A DNA stretch of 10,683 bases from Microcaldota archaeon (lineage in GTDB: Archaea; Micrarchaeota; Micrarchaeia; Micrarchaeales; Micrarchaeaceae). The notes below the pieces were generated by a model, which searched no databases, was not told the DNA's origin, and saw only the letters and a list, made by a program, of their open reading frames with translations. Below are positions 6,134 to 10,683 of this stretch, in pieces (positions within the stretch are counted from its first letter, which is position 1; each line of letters starts with the position of its first letter). The DNA lies in contig DUIS01000088.1 of NCBI GenBank assembly GCA_013330215.1, positions 1 through 10,683 on the forward strand. Direction: 5' to 3'. The translations under genes and the position numbers were made by a program.

Positions 6134-6831
6134 CACTCGCCCCTGTAAAAGACGTCGCCCTCAAGCGGCCTCACGACCCCGAAGTGCTTCTGCCAGCCTA
6201 TTTCCTTCTTGCCAACGCATATTGTGCATACGCCCACGGGCGGATTTCCCTTCAGGAGGAGCGAATCCGAGATATCATTGGCATCATTTATCCTTTTCAC
6301 TATCCTGCCTATGTTTATCCCATGGAGCGCGTCGGTCTCTATTATGTCGACCTTCGAAGCCTTCAGCACGTTAGCCCTGAAGACCTCCCTCTCCGCTTGC
6401 GAGACCAGGTCTATCTTTGTTATTATGGCGACATCAGCCAGTCCAAGGAGCGGCCCTATCTTTTTAGGCAGATTCATCCCGCTGGTTGCTTCCAGTACGA
6501 CCATACCTAGTGCACTTTCAACATACGGTGAACATCTTAGGCACAATCCCGCCGTCTCGACAAAAAGTATGTCTGTGTTGTTCTCCATTGCCCAATGTAT
6601 CGCATCGCCCATTATCATGACGTTGCAGTGGTCCGGACAGAGCTCACCAGAATAGACTTTCTTTGTCGGTATGTCAAACTGTTTCCTGAATACCTCATCC
6701 TCCTCTGTGAACTGCACGTCTATCTTTATATAGGCGAGCCTCTTCCCCTCGTCCTTGAACTTTTTAACCACCTGCTTCAGCACGGTCGTCTTGCCGCTTG
6801 TCGGTGGTCCGGCACATATCAAAACCTTCAT
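6133..6831 (-). CDS. SIMIBI-class GTPase, HypB/CobW/UreG-like, Cys-rich
   Basis: The 232-residue cytosolic P-loop protein has Walker A GPPTSGKT (8-15), a G3-like FVETAG (90-95) of the kind seen in HypB/UreG/CobW in place of DxxG, and a base-recognition TKID (138-141). Relatives deliver nickel, cobalt or zinc to enzymes. Three Cys groups are potential metal ligands: CPDHC (65-69), CLRC (97-100) next to the G3 loop, and CTIC (202-205) near the C-terminus. The usual N-terminal His-rich store and the CobW C-terminal domain are absent. The gene starts 8 bases after the ABC ATPase stop and overlaps the desulfurase start. An ATPase role cannot be excluded. A metal- or cluster-insertion role is inferred from family and context. 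Confidence 0.82.
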   Translation of the reverse strand: MKVLICAGPPTSGKTTVLKQVVKKFKDEGKRLAYIKIDVQFTEEDEVFRKQFDIPTKKVYSGELCPDHCNVMIMGDAIHWAMENNTDILFVETAGLCLRCSPYVESALGMVVLEATSGMNLPKKIGPLLGLADVAIITKIDLVSQAEREVFRANVLKASKVDIIETDALHGINIGRIVKRINDANDISDSLLLKGNPPVGVCTICVGKKEIGWQKHFGVVRPLEGDVFYRGE

Positions 6832-6839
6832 TATAACAC

Positions 6840-7640
6840 CTAATTGTAAGAGAGCTCCTTCATCCTGCGCTCAAATTCATCCTCTTCCAGCGAGTCGCCG
6901 GCCCTTATCTTCGCCCTAAAGTCAGAGAGCACGTCGTCCATCTTCTTGATGCCCTCAGCTATTTTCTTTTCCTTCTCGTTCCTTGAAATGATCTTCTGCA
7001 TTGCGCCGCCCTTCATCACTATCCTGAAGTCCGAGAGGAGCGCTATCCTGGGATCGTGCGTGACGAAGAAGAATATCTTCCTGTAGTTCTTGAGAAGCTC
7101 AAGCGCCTTGGTGCGGTGGATTCCCGCGTTCTCTATCTCGTCGAGCAGTATTATCGGGGAGTTGCCTATCACCACCGCATCCGCGATGAGCAGCGCCCGT
7201 GTCTGCCCTCCGGAGAGCTCAGTCATTGCGCTGTCAAGTATTATTGATTCGCCGGTAAGCTGGTTTGCGAAATCGAGCGTCCTCTCGATCACCGACTCGG
7301 TGTGCCCCGCCTGTCTTATGCTTGCATGTATCTCAAGGAACTCCTGCACGGGGAGATCCGAAAGGAAATTTGTGTGCTGCGTTATCAGCGCGATGGGGTT
7401 TTTCGACGGGTCCCCAACAGACTCTTCCGGAACGCTCTTGCCATCTATCAGCAGCCTCCTTCTTGATGGCGTGTTGTCATCCGCAAAGCGCTCCACATCG
7501 TTTATGAGCTCTGTCTTGCCCGAGCCGGTGGGTCCGACTATGCTGACTATGTCCCCCATCTTAAGCGATACCTTCCTAACAGGTTCTTCAGCTCCATGCC
7601 TGCCATATCCTCCAATTATCTCAAGATAGTTTATATCCAT
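6840..7640 (-). CDS. soluble ABC ATPase, first gene of the cofactor-assembly operon
   Basis: This single ABC nucleotide-binding domain (266 residues) has all motifs: Walker A GPTGSGKT (36-43), Q-loop Gln88, signature LSGGQ (142-146), Walker B IILLDE (163-168) and switch His195. Residues 215-266 form a highly charged, probably helical C-terminal tail. No membrane permease or binding protein is encoded nearby, so a transport role is doubtful. By context it may be a mechanochemical partner in cluster or metal assembly, loosely like SufC. The LSGGQ and the ENAG following Walker B differ from SufC, and no SufB/SufD is present. ATG 7640 is preferred; an in-frame TTG at 7652 would add four residues. 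Confidence 0.85.
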   Translation of the reverse strand: MDINYLEIIGGYGRHGAEEPVRKVSLKMGDIVSIVGPTGSGKTELINDVERFADDNTPSRRRLLIDGKSVPEESVGDPSKNPIALITQHTNFLSDLPVQEFLEIHASIRQAGHTESVIERTLDFANQLTGESIILDSAMTELSGGQTRALLIADAVVIGNSPIILLDEIENAGIHRTKALELLKNYRKIFFFVTHDPRIALLSDFRIVMKGGAMQKIISRNEKEKKIAEGIKKMDDVLSDFRAKIRAGDSLEEDEFERRMKELSYN

Positions 7641-7653
7641 TATCCCGACCAAT

Positions 7654-7688
7654 TAATTATACATAATTAATACAATTATGTATAATTA
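7654..7688. promoter_or_regulatory. perfect 15-bp inverted repeat, likely operator of the ABC-GTPase-desulfurase-FeS operon
   Basis: TAATTATACATAATT (7654-7668) and AATTATGTATAATTA (7674-7688) are exact reverse complements separated by AATAC. Each arm is itself a 6+2+6 palindrome (AATTAT-AC/GT-ATAATT), so the site may hold two dimers. It lies 14 bases upstream of the operon's ATG at 7640, directly downstream of the element at 7691-7698 if that is the minus-strand TATA box. A protein bound here would cover the transcription start. Confidence 0.65.
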
Positions 7689-7690
7689 GG

Positions 7691-7698
7691 TTTAAATA
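7691..7698 (-). promoter_or_regulatory. TATA-like element, possibly bidirectional
   Basis: The minus strand reads TATTTAAA, preceded by purine-rich GCAAAGG resembling a BRE. It would start transcription near 7665-7670, about 25-30 bases before ATG 7640. The plus strand reads TTTAAATA, also a consensus-like TATA box, and would start near 7720. Direction cannot be settled by eye. Confidence 0.45.
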
Positions 7699-7703
7699 CC
7701 TTT

Positions 7704-7714
7704 GCGGAGTCCGC
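7704..7714. repeat. short palindrome GCGGA-G-TCCGC
   Basis: The 5-bp arms are exact and flank a single G. The palindrome lies between the TATA-like element at 7691-7698 and the ribosome-site-like AGGAG at 7721-7725. It could be an operator for a plus-strand transcript or an upstream element for the minus-strand operon. Confidence 0.35.
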
Positions 7715-7720
7715 TTTTAC

Positions 7721-7747
7721 AGGAGAACAATGAGATTTACCTTCTAA
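7721..7747 (+). other. ribosome-site-like AGGAG followed by a five-residue reading frame
   Basis: AGGAG (7721-7725) precedes an ATG at 7730, which opens a frame encoding Met-Arg-Phe-Thr-Phe and stops at 7747. A TATA-like element lies 23 bases upstream of the AGGAG. It might be a leader peptide or part of a small RNA, but no plus-strand gene follows, and chance is quite possible. Confidence 0.2.
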
Positions 7748-7789
7748 AATAAGGGAAAAGGCTCCGACTGTAAGTTGATCAGGAATCGA

Positions 7790-7805
7790 ACTTAAAAAAG
7801 AAAGC
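7790..7805 (-). terminator. T-rich terminator after ftsZ
   Basis: On the minus strand, 15 bases past the ftsZ stop, the sequence runs CTTTCTTTTTT. A pyrimidine- and T-rich tract of this kind is typical of archaeal intrinsic termination. It would isolate ftsZ from the four-gene operon that follows on the same strand. Confidence 0.45.
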
Positions 7806-7819
7806 AAACAGTTGTCATA

Positions 7820-8884
7820 TCAGCCGAGCCCTTCTATATCTATCTCTTCGGACTTCTGCGCGCGCCTTCTCAGCCCTTCCTCCGTGTACTCGGGGAAGTC
7901 GACCCCGGTCACAACGAGCATGACGCGCAGTGCGTCCTTCTGCATCTCGGCGTCGATCCTTGCGCCCCACTTCAGCATCGCGTCTCCGCTTATGCGCCCG
8001 GCGATGTCCTGGAATACAGTCTCTGCCTCCCTAAGTGTAAGGTTCTCCCCTCCTACTATGTTGACCAGCGCCCTTTTTGCGGTTCCCAGGTCAGCATCGA
8101 GCATCGGGCTCTTTATCGCATTCTCAAGCGCAACAACAGCGCGGCTTGTACCGCTGCTTGTCGCCATGCCCTCTCCGCTTCCTATTACCGCATAACCGGA
8201 ATCCCTGAGCACGGCCCTAAGGTCAGCGAAGTCTATGTTGACAAGCCCTGGCTTGGTCACCATCTCCACTATTCCCTTCGTGGCTCCGGCGAGCACCTCA
8301 TCGCTCACCCTGAATGCCATGTTGAGCGGAAGGTCTGGTGCGACCGAAAGCAGCTTGTCATTGTGTATTATTATCGTTGTGTCAGTCACCTTCTTCAGCT
8401 TTGAAAGCCCCTCAAGCGCATTCCTCATGCGCGTCTTTCCCTCGCTCGAGAAAGGCAGCGTGACTATCGCAACTGTGAGCGCGCCTACGTCCTTTGCCAT
8501 CTGCGCTATCGTTGAGATCGAGCCTGTTCCTGTCCCTCCACCAAGCCCGCATGTTATGAATACTAGGTTAGCTCCTCCGAAAAGATGCTTTATCTCCTCC
8601 TTGCTCTCTATCGCCGCGCCCTCCCCTACCTTTATGTCGCTTCCTGCGCCTAGCCCCTTTGTCATCTTCTTACCGAGAAGCAGCTTCCGCTCCGCCTTTG
8701 TCTTGACAAGGTGCGCCGCATCAGTGTTCATCGCAACGAGCGTTGAGCCCTGCACACCTATGCTGTAAAGCCTTGATATTGTATTGCTTCCGCTGCCGCC
8801 TGTTCCAACAACATATATTTTCGGTTTCGCGCCTTCAATGAAGCGAAGGATCTCCTCATCATCCGGACTGACTGCCTCTACCAT
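7820..8884 (-). CDS. ftsZ: cell-division GTPase FtsZ
   Basis: The 354-residue tubulin-fold GTPase polymerises at mid-cell to form the division ring. Motifs seen are the N-terminal GTGGSGSNT (27-35), the tubulin signature GGGTGTGS (115-122), TLPFSSEG (142-149), HNDKLL (174-179), and the T7 synergy loop NIDFADLR (216-223) whose Asp residues hydrolyse GTP in the next subunit. The C-terminal domain is complete, followed by a short charged tail (335-354, ending EEIDIEGLG) without the bacterial FtsA/ZipA-binding peptide, as usual in archaea. Whether it is FtsZ1 or FtsZ2 needs a tree. AGGTAG lies 5-10 bases before ATG 8884. The gene is divergent from the small gene at 9004 and appears to be a single-gene unit. 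Confidence 0.96.
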   Translation of the reverse strand: MVEAVSPDDEEILRFIEGAKPKIYVVGTGGSGSNTISRLYSIGVQGSTLVAMNTDAAHLVKTKAERKLLLGKKMTKGLGAGSDIKVGEGAAIESKEEIKHLFGGANLVFITCGLGGGTGTGSISTIAQMAKDVGALTVAIVTLPFSSEGKTRMRNALEGLSKLKKVTDTTIIIHNDKLLSVAPDLPLNMAFRVSDEVLAGATKGIVEMVTKPGLVNIDFADLRAVLRDSGYAVIGSGEGMATSSGTSRAVVALENAIKSPMLDADLGTAKRALVNIVGGENLTLREAETVFQDIAGRISGDAMLKWGARIDAEMQKDALRVMLVVTGVDFPEYTEEGLRRRAQKSEEIDIEGLG

Positions 8885-9003
8885 AAAACTACCTAACTAA
8901 TCGTCAAATAAATATAGGACATAAAAGATAAAAAGGTATGCGCAAAAAGTTAGTTACATACAATAGTGCCGCGCATCTGATTATCAGAGCATAAAGTGAT
9001 ATT
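8885..9003. promoter_or_regulatory. divergent promoter region of ftsZ and the 9004 gene
   Basis: The region is A/T-rich. For ftsZ (minus), TATATTTATT (8914-8905) or TTTTTATC near 8936-8929 could serve as TATA boxes; the latter leaves a short leader containing AGGTAG. For the plus gene, AAATAAATATA (about 8904-8914) is a candidate, and GTGAT (8997-9001) may be its ribosome site. A 13-bp palindrome TCTGAT-T-ATCAGA lies at 8976-8988. Confidence 0.4.
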
Positions 9004-9396
9004 ATGGGTAGAAACAACGCAACAAAAAGAGCGCCTGTAGGCCAAAATGGCAACCCAGTCGATGTGCTGGAGCTTGAACCAATCACAACCCTTCCGATCA
9101 AAGGCATTGCGGATTTCATATGGGAAGACGCCGGAACTAAATTAAGGAAGGATTTCTACTACCAGTTTCCGGAGCTCCTCAGAAGGGCGCCAAATCCTGA
9201 CAATCACTTTATACTTGACTTTTCAGAAATTAGAAGCAAGAATTACCAGGCGCCCTTTTATGTACCCTCAATGTGGGAGGCCAGGCAAATGCCGGATCCA
9301 ACCAAGGGCAAGGCGCTTTTCTACACTCATCTCTACATGTTCCTAAGGGTTGCCTACAACAATAACGCAAAGCCAACCAGTTTATCCAGTAATTAG
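9004..9396 (+). CDS. hypothetical protein, 130 residues
   Basis: The product is not recognised. It is soluble, with a basic disordered-looking start (residues 1-18), a middle rich in aromatic residues (about 38-90: FIWEDAG, DFYYQFPELL, NYQAPFYVPSMW), and a hydrophobic, aromatic stretch TKGKALFYTHLYMFLRVAY (100-118) that looks like an amphipathic or buried helix rather than a clear membrane span. There is no Cys or obvious catalytic motif. GTGAT just before ATG 9004 supports the start. Its last 15 bases overlap the 3' end of bud32 on the other strand. The frame reads well and has its own promoter space, so it is probably a real, lineage-specific gene. Confidence 0.6.
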   Translation: MGRNNATKRAPVGQNGNPVDVLELEPITTLPIKGIADFIWEDAGTKLRKDFYYQFPELLRRAPNPDNHFILDFSEIRSKNYQAPFYVPSMWEARQMPDPTKGKALFYTHLYMFLRVAYNNNAKPTSLSSN

Positions 9397-9993
9397 CGTC
9401 CTAGTATTGTATCTCCCCCTTCTTTCAATCTGTTCCAGCCTTTTCAATATCGCTCTGCAGTCCTTGCAGTGTCTCTTGTAGCTTTCTGCAAATTTACTAA
9501 AACAAAAGGAGTTTACTGATCTTTTCATAAGCAGCAGATCCAATGCCTTTTCTTCCACCGATGTTGTGATCTCGGATAGGCCGAAGTCTATGATGTGCAC
9601 ATCAGCATTCCTGCCCACTATTACATTTGCAGGAGTGTAATCTCCATGCGCAATATTGTTATTGTGCAGTATTGCGGCATACTCTCCAAGGGTTGAGAAT
9701 GTCTTTTCCATATTCCTTCCTTTACGGTTCAGGATACTGCTCAGTTGTTCACCGGCTATCCTGCTCATGACTATATCGTACTGGTCTACAAGCAGAAGGG
9801 CCGGAGCGTTTATCTGCAGTGTTGATGCAAGGCCGATGATTCTCGCCTCGTTTTTAGTCCTCCTCGCCCTTAGCTCCCTGTCCATCTCCTCTATCCTGTA
9901 ATTCTTCCTTATCCTTCTCTTGAGCACGCTTTCGATGCCCATGCACCTCACCGAATGGATCTGTGCCTCAGCCCCTTCTGAAATCATTTTCAT
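9382..9993 (-). CDS. bud32: KEOPS complex kinase/ATPase Bud32
   Basis: The 203-residue small atypical protein kinase acts in KEOPS as an ATPase that supports Kae1 in making t6A at position 37 of ANN-decoding tRNAs. Motifs seen are GAEA (7-10), the nucleotide-binding Lys in LKRRIRKNYR (24-33, K25), RTKNEA (45-50), the catalytic loop HGDYTPANVIV (116-126, with D118 and N123), DFG (136-138), and the family's C-terminal RRGRY (191-195). The N-lobe is short, as is normal here. ATG 9993 overlaps the kae1 stop as TGATG, so the pair is translationally coupled; upstream in-frame ATGs lie inside kae1. The 3' end overlaps the convergent 9004 gene by 15 bases. Confidence 0.94.
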   Translation of the reverse strand: MKMISEGAEAQIHSVRCMGIESVLKRRIRKNYRIEEMDRELRARRTKNEARIIGLASTLQINAPALLLVDQYDIVMSRIAGEQLSSILNRKGRNMEKTFSTLGEYAAILHNNNIAHGDYTPANVIVGRNADVHIIDFGLSEITTSVEEKALDLLLMKRSVNSFCFSKFAESYKRHCKDCRAILKRLEQIERRGRYNTRTLITG

Positions 9994-10683
9994 CAGACCA
10001 CCACACTGCTGTCTATCCTGTACCTCTGGTTTACCGTGCATTCTGAAAGCGGCACGGCCCTTCCGGATTCGAACATCCGTTCAGCCACAATCGCTATCAT
10101 CGCACCGTTGTCCGCATTGAATTCATTCTTCGCAACCCCAAACTTTATCCTGTGCGCCTTTGCAATGCTTCCAATCATCTCCTGCAGCCTTGCGCTTTGG
10201 GCTACGCCTCCGCACAATGCAAGTTCACGCTTCTTTGTAAGGAAGAGCGCCCTCTCCGTAGCCTCGCAGAGCATCGAGAACGCAGTCTCCTGTAGTGAAT
10301 AGGCAACATCCTGGAGAGTCTTGCCTCCACCAAGCAGCGCGGTAGCATTAGTAAGGAGCCCAGTGAACGTGAAGTCCATCCCCTTAACAGTGTATGGCAT
10401 CTCAAGATACTTGCCACCTTTCGCAACCATAGCAACAGTTGAACCCCAGGCAGGGTTTAGTTTTGCGGAGCGCGCAAAGCTGTCAAGCATGTTTCCCACT
10501 CCTATGTCAAACGTCTCCCCGTATATGTGGTAGTGCCTGAACGGCTCACCAACAAGCGCAAGTATCTGCGAATTCCCGCCGCTGACATACAGCGCAACAG
10601 GATCGGCAAGCCCTGCCATCGCCTTTGTTATCTCTATGTGCGCAACCGCATGGTTTACCGGAAATACTGGCACCCGAAGCCTC
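9993..10683 (-). CDS. kae1: KEOPS complex catalytic subunit Kae1 (TsaD/Qri7 family), 5' end beyond the window
   Basis: About 229 C-terminal residues are visible and the frame stays open to the window edge, so roughly the first 100 residues are missing. The enzyme transfers threonylcarbamoyl from its adenylate to A37 of tRNA. Motifs seen are the metal-binding NHAVAHIEI, the phosphate loop YVSGGNSQ, ETFDIGVGNMLDSFAR, FTFTGLLT, CGGVAQSARLQEM and NADNGAMIA. All match the ASKHA-fold Kae1 core; the GGVAQSARL and DNGAMIA forms are slight variants of the usual GGVAANxRL and DNAAMIA. A GTG at 10673 lies in frame but inside the conserved core, so it is not the start. In some archaea Kae1 and Bud32 are fused; here they are separate but coupled. 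Confidence 0.95.
   Translation of the reverse strand, partial: RLRVPVFPVNHAVAHIEITKAMAGLADPVALYVSGGNSQILALVGEPFRHYHIYGETFDIGVGNMLDSFARSAKLNPAWGSTVAMVAKGGKYLEMPYTVKGMDFTFTGLLTNATALLGGGKTLQDVAYSLQETAFSMLCEATERALFLTKKRELALCGGVAQSARLQEMIGSIAKAHRIKFGVAKNEFNADNGAMIAIVAERMFESGRAVPLSECTVNQRYRIDSSVVV

Noticed and set aside
7090..7629. 179-residue plus-strand open frame opposite the ABC ATPase
   Set aside because: It is the Ser-rich antisense image of the ABC frame, which has every catalytic motif.
6840..7640. Calling the ABC ATPase SufC
   Set aside because: No SufB or SufD neighbour is present, and the signature region is a generic LSGGQ rather than the SufC form; only a loose analogy is justified.
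7783..7791. GTTCGATTC on the minus strand matches the tRNA T-loop consensus
   Set aside because: The flanking bases do not form a five-pair T-stem, and no acceptor or anticodon stem is found at the right distance; upstream is ftsZ coding sequence.
8235..8768. 177-residue plus-strand open frame opposite ftsZ
   Set aside because: It is a shadow of the strongly supported ftsZ frame, with low-complexity Ser/Pro/Val-rich content and no ribosome site.
10065..10078. GGATTCGAACATCC resembles a tRNA T-arm
   Set aside because: It lies inside the kae1 coding frame (Met-Phe-Glu-Ser-Gly), and no cloverleaf can be built around it.
10671..10673. GTG as the start of Kae1
   Set aside because: It falls inside the conserved core just before the NHxxAH metal motif, and the frame continues upstream to the window edge.
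1..10683. CRISPR array, insertion sequence or prophage signals
   Set aside because: No regularly spaced repeats, transposase or integrase motifs, or terminal inverted repeats with target duplications were seen.

Overview
The window is archaeal. It encodes the Kae1 and Bud32 subunits of the KEOPS tRNA-modification complex, an archaeal-style FtsZ, and a membrane pyrophosphatase. TATA-type elements lie upstream of several starts, the code is dense and short-spaced, and Ile/Arg codons lean to ATA and AGG/AGA. Small compact genes and a half-size transporter would suit a reduced-genome lineage such as Micrarchaeota or another DPANN group. That placement is inference: no rRNA or other decisive phylogenetic marker is present.

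Layout. Positions 1-83 (minus) hold the 5' end of a LemA-like gene, followed by an unrecognised 141-residue gene (166-591, minus). A 333-base intergenic stretch (592-924) is rich in inverted and direct repeats. A plus-strand block follows: a CDP-alcohol phosphatidyltransferase-like membrane protein with an expanded catalytic motif (925-1560), a K+-independent-type H+-pyrophosphatase (1655-3649), and a six-helix half-size MFS protein (3692-4240).

Convergent with this, and ending 5 bases away, is a tight four-gene minus-strand operon read from 7640 to 4246. In order it encodes a soluble ABC ATPase, a Cys-rich HypB/CobW/UreG-like GTPase, a NifS/IscS-type cysteine desulfurase and an Fe-S protein. 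It is preceded by a perfect 15-bp inverted repeat (7654-7688) next to a TATA-like element. This is the most interesting object in the window: a sulfur donor, a probable Fe-S carrier or scaffold, a metallochaperone-type GTPase and an ABC motor with no membrane partner. It looks like a dedicated, regulated cofactor-assembly or metal-insertion module. Its target is not encoded here and cannot be named from the sequence.

Upstream lies ftsZ (7820-8884, minus), divergent from an unrecognised small gene (9004-9396, plus). That gene overlaps the 3' end of bud32 by 15 bases. bud32 (9382-9993) and kae1 (9993 to the window edge, minus) are separate genes translationally coupled through a TGATG junction.

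No tRNA, rRNA, CRISPR array or insertion sequence was seen.
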